Assembly: GCA_016721315.1 (NCBI GenBank) | Contig: JADKIL010000017.1 | Location: 1-64,000, forward strand | DNA from: Candidatus Villigracilis vicinus | GTDB lineage: Bacteria; Chloroflexota; Anaerolineae; Anaerolineales; Villigracilaceae | DNA: 64,000 nucleotides | Direction of reading: 5' to 3' | Shown: positions 1 through 8,383 of the stretch, in pieces | How positions within the stretch are numbered: position 1 is the first letter of the stretch | Layout: each line of letters starts with the position of its first letter | Made by a program: the position numbers and the translations under genes | The notes under the pieces: model-generated | Told to the model about the DNA's origin: nothing | The model's input: the letters and a program-made list of their open reading frames with translations, nothing else | Databases searched by the model: none

Positions 1-220
1 GGGCAAGCCGTCATAGAGGTGAAACGCCAAAGAATGGAAGTGTCGGGTCTTCTTGTTGAAGAGACAACGGAGCGTCAGCGTATCTTTGGTATGTATCGCA
101 GTGATGACCTCAAAGTCTTTGAACGTATTTTCAAACTTTTTACCTTCTGCCCCTGAAGAGGAGTTGCAGAGAGAGTTGAATAAGTGGAAAGTCTGTGAAA
201 TTCAAAGCTTAGTGAAATGA
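1..220 (+). CDS. 3' fragment of an unrecognised gene, possibly frameshifted
   Basis: The window opens inside an open frame that reads to a stop near 156. A second frame overlaps it and continues with a charged Glu/Leu/Lys-rich stretch to a stop at 218-220, directly before a strong terminator. Joining the two frames with one indel near 140-150 gives a tail of about 70 residues rich in charged helix-forming residues. I do not recognise the family. The terminator right behind the second stop suggests that stop is the true gene end, so the frame change would be one more indel like those in the next 2 kb. Confidence 0.3.
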
Positions 221-221
221 C

Positions 222-260
222 AGCCGCCGACAATAGATTATTGTTTGGCGGCTATTTTTT
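222..260. terminator. Intrinsic terminator
   Basis: A stem of about 14 bp (AGCCGCC..ACAATA paired with TATTGT..GGCGGCT) is followed by a T-run on the plus strand. It closes the plus-strand gene fragment. An A-run just downstream could also make it work for the convergent minus-strand hydrolase remnant. Confidence 0.75.
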
Positions 261-272
261 AACCAAAAAAAC

Positions 273-1027
273 TCAACTACCTTTCTTCACAAATTCATCT
301 GGTTCAATCTGGGGCATGTGACCTGCGCCCACGAATAACTTGAACTCCGCATTCGGAATCATCTTCGCCAGATTTTCTTCATTGAAACTTTTTGTAAATT
401 TATCGTCCTCGCCCCACAGCACTGAAGTTGGAACTTGCGGAACGACCTCCGTGCCAACACCCTCCGAGGCCGACCTGACGCACTGAGCGTGACGAACCCA
501 GGTAATCTGCTTCGCTTGGGTGATGAACTCGTTTTGTTCAAAACGACCTGTCCGCGAACATGGGCGCAAGACCTTTGAAAGAAAACGTCTGCTTGCGAAT
601 CATGCGTTGAACATGCCATTGAAAATGGATGATTGCATCATGCGCCCCACCGAACGACGGATCGTTCGAATCGCACCGCCATTGACGAGGATCACGCTTC
701 ACTCTCGCTCGCCTGCTCGCCATCAAACGATTGACTCACCCCGAACGATTGCCAAGCACATTTACGACCTCGATGCTCAATGCATCCATCAATTGAGCAA
801 CCCAATCTGCAATTTGAGCAAACCCCGCGCTCCAGCGGACCTGTACCACCGAAGGACGGCAGATTTGGCGCAATAACCGTGTACCTGTCCGCGAGTTGAT
901 CCCACTCGTGCTTCCAATGCAACTCCGCATTCCCAATCCCCACCGTGGATGAGGAGAAGCGGTGCGCCAACTCCGCCTTGCCAGTAAGAAACTTTTTCTC
1001 GTTAATAATGATCTCAGCTTGTTGCAT
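273..1027 (-). pseudogene. Alpha/beta hydrolase, broken by several frameshifts
   Basis: Read on the minus strand, three frames each carry a different part of one alpha/beta hydrolase. The N-terminal part (1027 to about 840) has the typical stretch with WDQLADRYTVIAPNLPSFGG. The middle part in another frame has the cap and helix segment DWVAQLMDALSIEVVNVLGN. The C-terminal part (569 to 273) has VLWGEDDKF and the catalytic-His segment GAGHMPQIEPDEF. The order and spacing match a hydrolase of about 250 residues, so this is one gene with at least three indels. Whether these are true mutations or read errors cannot be told here. The next gene upstream shows the same damage. Confidence 0.75.
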
Positions 1028-1044
1028 CTTTACGGACCCAAACT

Positions 1045-2200
1045 GATATGATAAATAGCATCATTAATATAATCACCAACATATAAAGCGCCATCTTTGC
1101 CAAATTGAATAGGCAGTGGCATTACCCTTTGGGGAATTTCACAAACCATGAAACCTCGCTGGTATACGTTCCATTTTTTGGGGTGAGATGACGCGCTGTA
1201 CTCCTGTTTCGAGAGGTGGGAGTTCAGCCATGAGCCAAAAATGCCTACAAAGCATTGTTCTGATATTCATTTGGGAATTGAGTGCCGGTATAAAAATCCA
1301 ATCCATCTGCAGAGGAATGGGGCTCAAAAAATGCTACGGCTGGAATTGTCCCTTCGCAGCCGGGAGCATCTTGCGAGTCCCAACAATTGGGGAAACCGTA
1401 ATCCCCATTTTGGATAATGAGATTTAATTCTTCTTGTGGTGCGCCCAGTCCGAGGTCATCGCGCCCATTGTCTGTGGCAAATAGTTCACCGGTGAGTGGA
1501 TGAAAAGCAATATCGAAGGGATTGCGCATCCCCGAAGCGTAAATTTCTTTTTCGCCTGTTTCAATATTGAAGCGCATGATGGTGGCGTTTCTTTGCATCT
1601 GTTTCGGCGCAGGCGTCGCAAGTGGAACCCATGCCCATGTATAACCAGCCATCTGTGCCGAATTCAAGATTATTGTTTTGGTGACGTCCGGTAGACGGAA
1701 GTCCTTCCACCAGGGTATGGCTTGAATCAGATACTCCATCTTGATTGCTGTCAGTTAATATTGCAATTGCACCTTGATAAGAGACGTAAACTTCGCCTGT
1801 GACCGGATGAACCGTCAGCCCGAGTGGGATGTAATAGCCTGAAGCAAAAATGGATTTGGTATCGGCATGTCCGTCTTTGTCGTTATCGGTGAGGATGTAG
1901 ATGTTGCTGTCTGCCGAAGCGACCAGACATTGCCTTCAGGTCGAAGGTCAACGCAGTGGGCGGTATAAGGTGGCGAATTTGAGAATTGAAAAGCCCGGCT
2001 GAAGGATTGTCCCTTCGAGTTCGCTTGTGGTTGCAGGAATGGTTGCAGTGTATATGGAGGGTGGGTGATGTGTCTGGCAGTAGCGATGGAGTAGTCGTTG
2101 GGCTCTCTGTAGAGAGCGGCACGGTTGTTGGTAATGCCGTAGCTGATTGACAGGCTGTCAAGTGCCAATGCCAGAGAAAGAAAAATGATAGGTATTTTTC
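1045..2200 (-). pseudogene. PQQ-type sugar dehydrogenase lipoprotein, frameshifted
   Basis: A predicted exported beta-propeller oxidoreductase of the glucose/sorbosone dehydrogenase family. On the minus strand a lipoprotein signal (KIPIIFLSLALAL then TACQS) is visible near 2190-2150, with a single-base shift exactly at the lipobox. A Thr/Pro/Ser-rich linker follows, then propeller segments such as LTDNDKDGHAD, GYYIPLGLTVHPVTGEVYVS and YASGMRNPFDIAFHP, with GELFATDNGRDDLG in the best-preserved part (1739-1245). Frame changes are needed near 2190, 2155, 1980-1900, 1740-1620 and 1240. Several fall at short homopolymers, for example a run of five A at the presumed GTG start. The gene is therefore either decaying or badly sequenced. 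Family assignment is firm from the propeller motifs; the substrate is unknown. Confidence 0.7.
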
Positions 2201-2627
2201 ACAAGGGAATTATAGCGGCTGAATGTACTCGATCAAAATCCCCAGTATCATTTGGATCAAAATAAACCATCTTCTGATGCGGCATGGTGATGATGCCATT
2301 CGGTGTCACATGCCCTGGGCGGATGTCTTTGGCTGCCATCTCTTTCACGGCGGAATCAATATTATCCACGGTGAAGCAGATGTGATTGATGCCGACGCCA
2401 GAATTAAAGAGAATCTTCTTGAAATGCTCCGAGATGGGCTCGATCAGTTCGAAGGTTAAACCGTCAGCGTGAAAAAAGGCAAATCGAGTGTCAGCAGCCA
2501 GATCAAAGGGAGGAATGATGCGAATGTCTTCATCCTGCAAGTCGAACAGGCGTTGAAAATCCGCGACCGATTGCTTCAAGTCGCGGACGATGTATCCGAT
2601 GTGGCGGAAGGAGCGTTTTGGATTCAT
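2199..2627 (-). CDS. VOC-family (glyoxalase/methylmalonyl-CoA epimerase-like) protein
   Basis: A 142-residue single-chain protein with two beta-alpha-beta-beta-beta modules typical of the vicinal oxygen chelate fold. Metal-ligand candidates are the His in RHIGYIVRDL near the start, Glu in FELIEP near residue 60, His in GINHICFTV near 80 and an acidic residue in the last strand (MVYFDPNDT). The layout resembles methylmalonyl-CoA epimerase, which would fit a region rich in CoA chemistry, but other VOC functions are possible. It lies 26 bases downstream of the maleate-isomerase-family gene on the same strand, so the two are probably cotranscribed. Confidence 0.7.
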   Translation of the reverse strand: MNPKRSFRHIGYIVRDLKQSVADFQRLFDLQDEDIRIIPPFDLAADTRFAFFHADGLTFELIEPISEHFKKILFNSGVGINHICFTVDNIDSAVKEMAAKDIRPGHVTPNGIITMPHQKMVYFDPNDTGDFDRVHSAAIIPL

Positions 2628-2653
2628 AAGAAAAGATCAGCCTCCCCCAAATC

Positions 2654-3445
2654 CTACTGGGGTTCGTCGGTTTTGAGGGAGGTGCCCAAAGGGCGGAGGG
2701 TTAATGCTCTCTCAACAAACTCCCCGCACCCATACACTTTATCGGTGATGCCGTTATCGCGCAGAGCCATCCAATACGTGGCGGCGTTGATCGCGATGAC
2801 GGGCTTGCCGAGCCAGCGTTCGGCTTCATCGGCGAGGCTGACCATGCTGAGGTTGGTGCCAACTTGAACGAGCACATCAGCATCTTTGTTGACTTCGATG
2901 AGCGCATTGCGAAGTTCATCTTGCGAGACGTTGGCGATCGCGATAGCGGTGGGGCAGCGGAAGCCCTTGATGGCGGTCACGTCGAAACCGAGGTCATTGA
3001 AGAAGCGGGTGACGTTCTTATCGCCGATGGGCTGATATGGTGTGACCACGCCGATCTTCTTGGCACCGAATAATTTCAACGCGCGTTCACATGCTTCGGC
3101 GCCTGTTGCTACTTTCAAACCGCCCGCCCAATCAGAGATCATCTTGGTGAATTTGCGGTTGCCTTCCACGCCGTCCCAAAACGTTTCGGCGCTCATGCCC
3201 ATCACCATGTAATCGGGTTCAGCGGTGACGACGCGTTCCACCGCATACTGAATCTCCACGCGGATTTGTTCAAGCAAACGCACAAAGGCTTCGTCGCTAT
3301 CGAGCTTTTGATCGCGGATATGAATGCGCGACACGTGCGGCGTGACGCCTGGCACCGTCATTCGATAGAACTCAGGTTCCACAATCGTGTTCGTGCTGGG
3401 AAGGATCACACCGAATTTTTTTCTATAGCCGAGTTGGTCTGTCAT
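2654..3445 (-). CDS. Maleate isomerase/arylmalonate decarboxylase family protein lacking the usual cysteines
   Basis: A 263-residue Asp/Glu-racemase-superfamily protein of the maleate cis-trans isomerase group (KFGVILPSTNTIVEPEFYR at the N-terminus, GVVTPYQPIGD mid-protein, GKPVIAINAATYWMALR near the end). Start chosen at 3445, because AGGAG lies just upstream on the minus strand; the longer open frame runs into a dispersed repeat. In characterised members two cysteines do the chemistry. Here the first site reads MGMSAETFWDG and the second VGTNLSMV, so both positions seem to hold non-cysteine residues. It may therefore be a subfamily with another reaction. The gene is divergent from the operon at 3583, next to amidase and hydratase genes that could act on maleate-type acids. 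Confidence 0.65.
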   Translation of the reverse strand: MTDQLGYRKKFGVILPSTNTIVEPEFYRMTVPGVTPHVSRIHIRDQKLDSDEAFVRLLEQIRVEIQYAVERVVTAEPDYMVMGMSAETFWDGVEGNRKFTKMISDWAGGLKVATGAEACERALKLFGAKKIGVVTPYQPIGDKNVTRFFNDLGFDVTAIKGFRCPTAIAIANVSQDELRNALIEVNKDADVLVQVGTNLSMVSLADEAERWLGKPVIAINAATYWMALRDNGITDKVYGCGEFVERALTLRPLGTSLKTDEPQ

Positions 3446-3473
3446 GGGGGAGGTCTCCTGATATGAAATGATG

Positions 3474-3532
3474 ACGGCAGACGAGTGCCCACCGACCGCG
3501 GTCTGCCGTCTATCGTCCGCGGTCAATAATTA
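3474..3532. repeat. Dispersed GACC/GACG-type inverted repeat, copy 1
   Basis: An intergenic block of alternating GAC-GGCAGAC, GACCGCGGTC, GTCTGCCGTC and TATCGTC units with internal inverted symmetry. It lies between two divergent genes, just upstream of the promoter of the 3583 gene. Related blocks occur at about ten other places in the window. Confidence 0.65.
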
Positions 3533-3534
3533 AC

Positions 3535-3563
3535 TTGACTAACAACTCTAAATGTTATAACAT
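3535..3563 (+). promoter_or_regulatory. Candidate promoter of the 3583 operon
   Basis: TTGACT at 3535-3540 as -35 and TAACAT at 3558-3563 (17-bp spacer) or TATAAC at 3556 as -10. The -10 region lies inside the operator-like sequence, so a bound repressor would block RNA polymerase. Confidence 0.45.
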
Positions 3564-3572
3564 TATAACATT
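3551..3572 (+). promoter_or_regulatory. Operator-like site shared with the GntR gene
   Basis: Contains the perfect 14-bp palindrome AATGTTATAACATT (3551-3564) extended by a further ATAACATT half. Positions 3551-3570 are identical over 20 bp, in reverse orientation, to 10969-10988 in front of the GntR regulator gene. GntR-family proteins bind short palindromes and usually control their own gene, so this is the likely operator of the 3.5-10.9 kb operon. Confidence 0.75.
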
Positions 3573-3582
3573 CTGGAGAGAG

Positions 3583-4371
3583 ATGTCAATTATTCGCAAA
3601 AGCTATGCCGAAACATCCGAAGGGCAAGTCCATTACCGTGAGGTGCATCGCGTCTCGGGTACTCCGCTTGTCTTGCTCCACCAAACTGCCAGCTCGGGGG
3701 TGATGTTCGAACCGGTGATGTCTCTCCTCTCAGACTCGTTTCACACTCTGGCATTGGATACCCCCGGATTCGGCGCCTCTTTCCTACCCCCCAAGCGGAT
3801 TCAGCATCCGATATTTATCAGACTCCTTTATGCCGCTCTGCACCAACTCGGTGTGGAGTCTTGTTTTATGTTCGGGCATCACACGGGTTCTGCCATCGCC
3901 GTGCAGATGGCGCATGACCATCCCGACTTTATTCAGAAGATGGTCTTATCGGGTGCGCCGCTGTTGAATGAGTCACAAATCAATGGATTAAAAGCCAGCC
4001 TCAAACCATTTGCAATTGCAGAAGACGGTTCGCACCTCACTCAGGTCTGGGAGCGGATCCGTAAACGAGATTCGGCTTTGGCGTTGGAAACAGTTCATAG
4101 AGAAGTCCTCCTCACCCAGTCCGCGAGAGAGGCGGCGCAGAGCGCGTTTCAAGCCGTGTTCGACCAGCCCTTCGCGGAGCAGTTATCCGCGCTTGAGATT
4201 CCAATCCTTGTGATGTCTGGTGAAAACGATACCTTGCGGGCAAGCCTCGAACCTGCGTTTTCGATCTTAAAGAACGGCGCGATGAAATTAATTCCGAACG
4301 AAGGTCCCTACATCTGCGACCAAAATCCGCAAGCGGTGGCAGATGTATTGCACGAATTTTTAAGGAGATGA
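3583..4371 (+). CDS. Alpha/beta hydrolase
   Basis: A 262-residue alpha/beta hydrolase. The oxyanion-hole segment VLLHQTASSG is near residue 35. The nucleophile elbow reads FGHHTGSAIA near residue 103, where the usual GxSxG serine position is His-Thr-Gly rather than Ser. The acid segment is VMSGENDTL near 210 and the last His-containing loop is weak (NEGPYICDQNP). The catalytic residues are therefore not canonical, and it may be a lyase or a divergent member rather than a normal esterase. Start at ATG 3583 with GGAGAG just upstream. It is the first gene behind the operator-like site, followed 2 bases later by the membrane-protein gene. Confidence 0.65.
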   Translation: MSIIRKSYAETSEGQVHYREVHRVSGTPLVLLHQTASSGVMFEPVMSLLSDSFHTLALDTPGFGASFLPPKRIQHPIFIRLLYAALHQLGVESCFMFGHHTGSAIAVQMAHDHPDFIQKMVLSGAPLLNESQINGLKASLKPFAIAEDGSHLTQVWERIRKRDSALALETVHREVLLTQSAREAAQSAFQAVFDQPFAEQLSALEIPILVMSGENDTLRASLEPAFSILKNGAMKLIPNEGPYICDQNPQAVADVLHEFLRR

Positions 4372-4373
4372 TC

Positions 4374-4858
4374 ATGGAACAAAAGGTTGACCGTCAGCAG
4401 ATCGAGATTCGACGTAAATTACGCATGCAGTTAGTCGATCGTTTGGTGGGGTGGTTCACCTTGTTCTGTTATTTCTTTCCGATCGTTGGGCGTTTTTTGA
4501 ACGCACAAGGCATGACCAATTTCAATGATGATTTGATGCAGACGTTCAGTAATTTATTCTGGATCATGATCTTCCTGCATTCGATCGCGGCTTTATATTT
4601 GTATGGCATTCCCCTTTTTAAGAAAAATATGCGCATTGTCAATTTGTATCTGGGCATTGCCATTCTGGCGCTGATCTTTATTAACCGTTCCATTTCACGC
4701 TTTGAAACTGCTGAACAGATCGTCGCAACGCTGATCATGATCCCCGCTCTTTCCATTCTTTAATCGGTGTGCGTTTGATCTTGCAAAGGCTTTTCCGCAA
4801 ACAATGGGATGCGCCCATTCCGTTCTATACAGGCGGGAGCATTTCGCGCGACGTTTAA
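4374..4858 (+). pseudogene. Small membrane protein with a frameshift near its end
   Basis: Start at ATG 4374 with AGGAG at 4362-4366. The open frame stops at 4763 after about 130 residues. After a one-base shift at the T-run near 4760 the reading continues naturally (IGVRLILQRLFRKQWDAP) to a TAA at 4856-4858, giving a protein of about 161 residues. Four hydrophobic segments can be seen: LVGWFTLFCYFFPIVG, FWIMIFLHSIAALYLYG, NLYLGIAILALIFI and IVATLIMIPALSIL. I do not recognise the family. It belongs to a run of small membrane proteins behind the operator-like site. Confidence 0.6.
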
Positions 4859-4909
4859 GGGTATTCGCTCCATTTGGAGCTGACCAATTTCACCAGAGGA
4901 GAGTGCAAG

Positions 4910-5359
4910 ATGAGTAAGCAGAATTTGGCAAAATGGAATCGCTGGTTGGGCTGGGCATTTGTGGTTGTGACGTTGGTATCTGTCGTCACCGCATACCCCC
5001 GCAGCAACCCATTGATTCCCCTTGATCAGAGTGGTGCGTTATATCAGACGATTAATTACGCCCTGATCCCCTTGTTGGCGCTGGTTCACTTTGGCTTGAC
5101 GCTTTATCTGTTCGGTTTTCCCCGCGGTGGCGGTGCAAAAGCCTGGCATGTGTATCTTGGCTATATCACGTTCCTTGTCATGTTCGGCAGCCAATCGCTG
5201 ATCGGTGCGGATGGTCCCATTCAACCGTGGTTTGATTATGGCAACATCCTTATGTACCTCCTGATCATCATCCATGTATATATGGGCTTCACGCATTGGC
5301 AGGCTCGTCGTGCAGGAAGCGATCAGATGGCGTCCATTCAGCGCGGGGCGAAGGCGTAG
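4910..5359 (+). CDS. Four-span membrane protein, function unknown
   Basis: 149 residues. Start at ATG 4910, preceded by AGAGGAGAG; the upstream in-frame ATG at 4874 lacks such a site. Four hydrophobic spans are visible: LGWAFVVVTLVSVVTAYP, NYALIPLLALVHFGLTLYL, LGYITFLVMFGSQSLIG and ILMYLLIIIHVYMGF. The C-terminus is basic and soluble. No catalytic motif was recognised; His residues near spans 2 and 4 could be ligands, but that is only a guess. Second of a group of membrane proteins likely made from one transcript. Confidence 0.6.
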   Translation: MSKQNLAKWNRWLGWAFVVVTLVSVVTAYPRSNPLIPLDQSGALYQTINYALIPLLALVHFGLTLYLFGFPRGGGAKAWHVYLGYITFLVMFGSQSLIGADGPIQPWFDYGNILMYLLIIIHVYMGFTHWQARRAGSDQMASIQRGAKA

Positions 5360-5449
5360 CTTACTTGACCATTTATAACTCGCGACCAAAGACCTGCTTT
5401 ATTTAGCCTATCGAAATGTCAGCGCGGGTCTTTGGCCTTTTTAGAGTTC

Positions 5450-6097
5450 ATGCAGAACATTATCTTTATAATTGTAGGTTTTATTCAACTTGGCATTGCC
5501 ATTTATGGCACAATGCAAGTACGCAGGCATTTCAATTGGTATGCTCTGTTGGTTTTGATCGTTGTGTATGGCTTGGCATACGATAACTTTGTCATTGGGC
5601 TGGGCGCAACCATTGGTGAAGGCGATTTACTCAAGGCGCTTAACACTCCGCGCTTTTGGGTTCATGCACTCTTTACTCCGGCAATGATGATTTCTGCCTT
5701 TGGCGCTTTACGTATGACCGGCTCGAAATTCGCACAGAGCAAGATTTGGCATACTATCATCTGTGTGCTGGCGACGGCTTTGATCGCCTTGGGTAGTTAT
5801 ATTGATATTCTCAATCTCGATCTGTTCTTCAACCCAGATGGTGTAGTCGCCAGATATAGCAATGGATTTGAGTTCATGAAAGGTCCGCCTATCCCGGCGG
5901 TGTTGACCATCCTTGTCGTCATCGTTTTTGGCGTTATCATGTGGCGCAATATCCAGTGGAAGTGGCTCTTCCTTGGCGCATTGTTAATGTTCATTGCCGC
6001 GCCGATGGCAAGCATTCCGATCATGCAGAATGTTGGCGAGATCGCATTTTCCGCTGGGTTGGTGACGACCCAGATCCGCGCCGCACGAGGTAAATAA
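5450..6097 (+). CDS. Multi-span membrane protein, function unknown
   Basis: 215 residues from ATG 5450 (a TTG six codons earlier is the alternative; neither has a strong ribosome site). About six to seven hydrophobic spans: FIIVGFIQLGIAIYG, YALLVLIVVYGLAYD, FWVHALFTPAMMISAFGAL, IICVLATALIALGSYI, VLTILVVIVFGVIMW and FLGALLMFIAAPMAS. The size and span number resemble the repaired neighbour at 6186. The Phe-Trp-Val-His segment near residue 70 and polar residues inside span 2 are candidates for a binding site. Family not recognised. Confidence 0.55.
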   Translation: MQNIIFIIVGFIQLGIAIYGTMQVRRHFNWYALLVLIVVYGLAYDNFVIGLGATIGEGDLLKALNTPRFWVHALFTPAMMISAFGALRMTGSKFAQSKIWHTIICVLATALIALGSYIDILNLDLFFNPDGVVARYSNGFEFMKGPPIPAVLTILVVIVFGVIMWRNIQWKWLFLGALLMFIAAPMASIPIMQNVGEIAFSAGLVTTQIRAARGK

Positions 6098-6185
6098 CGA
6101 CGGCAGACTGCACCTTCGGACCCGGATTACTCAAAAGGTCATGCGGAATTTGGGGAGGCGGTCAGTTCAACAACAGGAGACTCGC

Positions 6186-6891
6186 ATGGAAACCTACACT
6201 CTCGGGCTTGCCCTTGAAGATTTTATTCCTGTCATTTTTTCTTCGATCGGTTTGTTCTTCGTCAGCCGCATGGTGAAGAATGTCAACGCCCGTCTCGGTA
6301 AAATGGCGACCATCGGTTTCGTTTTGGTCAGCATTGGCGGCTTTCTCAAAGCGACATGGAAACTCACCATGGCGGCAACCAACGCCCAGACGAACATCGC
6401 CTGGTTTGATAAAGGCATGTTCATGTGGATGTCTGTCGGCTTCACCTTGCTGGCGTTTGCGCTCTGGTTCATGAGCGAGACCCGCAGTGGAAAACGTCAG
6501 CTTGGGCGCATTTGGCTGGGACCTTCCATTGTGCTTGGGTTGAGCCTCGTTGCTATCCTCTTCACTGGCTTCCCCGACCTGACCGTCAATACATGGCGTT
6601 TCATTTTGCTTGGCGTGATGACCATTGGCAACGTGGTCATGGTTGTTCTTGCTCATTCAACAGGCGCGCTATAACAACTTGAATAAAATGGCGTGGCTCT
6701 TCCTTGCGAATATCGTCATTGTCTTCGTCCTCAGTGGACTCGCCCGTATCCCAGAACAATCCATTCCGCTGCAATGGACGGAACAATTGTTGAATACCTT
6801 CGGGCAAGGCGCATTCGCTTATGCAGCGTGGAAACTGGCTGGAGTTATCTCTTCCAGATCCGTGACAGCAACAGGACAAGCCAGTGTCTGA
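6186..6891 (+). pseudogene. Seven-span membrane protein, apparently frameshifted
   Basis: Start at ATG 6186 with CAGGAG upstream. The open frame stops at 6674 after five spans. A second frame, entered near 6640-6660, continues with two more spans (WLFLANIVIVFVLSGL and AFAYAAWKLAGVI) to 6891. The second part has no ribosome site of its own, and joining them gives a seven-span protein of about 235 residues like the 5450 gene. One indel is therefore the simplest reading, though two overlapping genes cannot be excluded. The end overlaps the start of the amidase gene by 8 bases, which supports 6891 as the true end. Confidence 0.5.
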
Positions 6892-7507
6892 TCTGGCAAG
6901 TAATTACAAAGGCGTCTTCGACGGTCGCCTCGGGTTTGGAAGACGCCCCGCGCTCCTAATCGTGGACTTCATCAATGCCTATGTGACGGAAGGTGCGCCT
7001 CTTTTCGCGCCCGATGTTGTTACTGCCGTCGACGAAACGATTCCACTCCTCAGCCTTGCCCACGAAAAGCAGATTCCCGTCTTGTACACGAAAGTCCTCT
7101 ATAACAAGAACTTCCGTGACGGCGGCATCTTCATTCAGAAAGTCCCTGTGCTCAAGACAATGGTCGAAGGCGAGCCGCTGGCAGAGATTGTCCCGCAGCT
7201 TACGCCCATCGAATCGGACATTATCATTGTCAAGCAATACGCCTCCGCCTTCTTCGGCACCTCTCTCGCTGCCACCCTCACCTCCCTCGGCGTGGACACG
7301 ATTCTCCTGACAGGCTGCTCCACCTCGGGTTGCATCCGTGCCTCCGCCGTGGACGGAATGCAATACGGCTTCCGCGTCATCGTCCCCCGCGAATGCGTGG
7401 CGGATCGGCACCCAGGTCCGCATGAAGCGAATCTGTTCGACATCAACTCGAAGTATGGCGATGTGGTGTCGAAGGCGGAAGTGGTGGAGTATTTAAGGGC
7501 TCTTTGA
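6884..7507 (+). CDS. Isochorismatase-family cysteine hydrolase (amidase)
   Basis: 207 residues, start GTG 6884 overlapping the upstream gene by 8 bases. It has the full catalytic triad of the N-carbamoylsarcosine amidase/nicotinamidase-like group: Asp in LLIVDFINAYV, Lys in IIVKQYASAFFGTSL and the nucleophilic Cys in GCSTSGCIRASA, followed by the usual VPRECVADR loop. The family cleaves C-N bonds of small amides; maleamate amidohydrolase of nicotinate catabolism is one member. With a maleate-isomerase-family gene, hydratase genes and a cyclic amidohydrolase in the same region, hydrolysis of a half-amide of a dicarboxylic acid is a reasonable guess. The substrate is not shown by the sequence. 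Confidence 0.8.
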   Translation: MSDLASNYKGVFDGRLGFGRRPALLIVDFINAYVTEGAPLFAPDVVTAVDETIPLLSLAHEKQIPVLYTKVLYNKNFRDGGIFIQKVPVLKTMVEGEPLAEIVPQLTPIESDIIIVKQYASAFFGTSLAATLTSLGVDTILLTGCSTSGCIRASAVDGMQYGFRVIVPRECVADRHPGPHEANLFDINSKYGDVVSKAEVVEYLRAL

Positions 7508-7559
7508 CCATTGACGATGGACCATTGACCATGGTCTATCGTCAATGGTCCATCGTCGA
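7505..7559. repeat. Dispersed GACC/GACG-type inverted repeat, copy 2
   Basis: Contains a perfect 17-bp inverted repeat, GACGATGGACCATTGAC at 7512-7528 and its complement at 7541-7557, plus further GACCATTGAC units. It begins at the stop codon of the amidase gene and ends just before the next start codon. Confidence 0.8.
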
Positions 7560-7562
7560 ATT

Positions 7563-8294
7563 ATGCATCCCATCTTCTCTCCCTTCTGGACCTTCACCAA
7601 CTCCGCAATGGATTACTTCCTCTTTGCGTTGATTGGCTTGCTTTTATTTCTGACCATCACCCTGCAAACCCAAAAGCGGACAGTCACTGGCTACAGTCCG
7701 CGGCTGGCATGGATTCGCGGTGGCATCTACTTCACCAGCGGATTCATCCTCAGCATTCTGACGGGCGTTCTGCCCACACTAATCAACAAACCGATTGCGA
7801 CAAGCGACCAGGTTTCAAATTTTTACTGGTGGCTTTTCACATTGTTGTGCTGTAGCGTGATCTATTTTGCTTATTTCTATCTCTGGCCCCGCGGCACCCT
7901 CACGCATGGACGTGAACTGCACCTGCCGCAGGTTTTATTCTTCGGCTTGTTTTGGGGACTTGGCGAAGGTCAAGTCTTCCTCTCTGCCTGGGCAGTGACC
8001 GAAAAATTCATCAGCAACGTCTGGTTGACCGCGCTGGTAACCTTCCTTATTGTTGGCACCTTCAAAGGATTATGGCAAAGCCAATACTGGGATATTCATG
8101 TTGCGCCCGAACATAACATCCCTGAATGGAATCTAAAAAAGGTTTTGTTCGGTCATATCCCAAATTTGATCTGTACGCTCTCGTATCTTGCCGTCTTCGG
8201 CAATGCGTTGATTTTTTTGCTTTTACAAACATCAGGGTTGATGTATATGACCTATCGGATGCGCTTCCCTGCTTGGAACGACGACAGACCATAG
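7563..8294 (+). CDS. Multi-span membrane protein, function unknown
   Basis: 243 residues from ATG 7563; an earlier in-frame ATG at 7545 lies inside the dispersed repeat and is unlikely. About six hydrophobic spans, the first YFLFALIGLLLFLTITL, then FTSGFILSILTGVL, WLFTLLCCSVIYFAYF, VLFFGLFWGLGEG, LTALVTFLIVGTF and LICTLSYLAVFGNALIFLLL. A conserved-looking GLFWGLGEGQVF segment sits in the fourth span. Family not recognised. It lies between the amidase and the CoA transferase, in the same direction. Confidence 0.55.
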   Translation: MHPIFSPFWTFTNSAMDYFLFALIGLLLFLTITLQTQKRTVTGYSPRLAWIRGGIYFTSGFILSILTGVLPTLINKPIATSDQVSNFYWWLFTLLCCSVIYFAYFYLWPRGTLTHGRELHLPQVLFFGLFWGLGEGQVFLSAWAVTEKFISNVWLTALVTFLIVGTFKGLWQSQYWDIHVAPEHNIPEWNLKKVLFGHIPNLICTLSYLAVFGNALIFLLLQTSGLMYMTYRMRFPAWNDDRP

Positions 8295-8352
8295 ACAATT
8301 GACCACGGACGGACCTGCTTGTCTATCGTCCATGGTCGATGGTCAATCGTCA
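8283..8352. repeat. Dispersed GACC/GACG-type inverted repeat, copy 3
   Basis: GACGACAGACCATAGAC and its near-complement GTCTATCGTCCATGGTC flank a short centre. It starts within the last codons of the upstream membrane-protein gene, so it supplies that protein's C-terminal residues. Confidence 0.7.
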
Positions 8353-8383
8353 AACAACAATTTACAACTCACAAGGAACCCCA

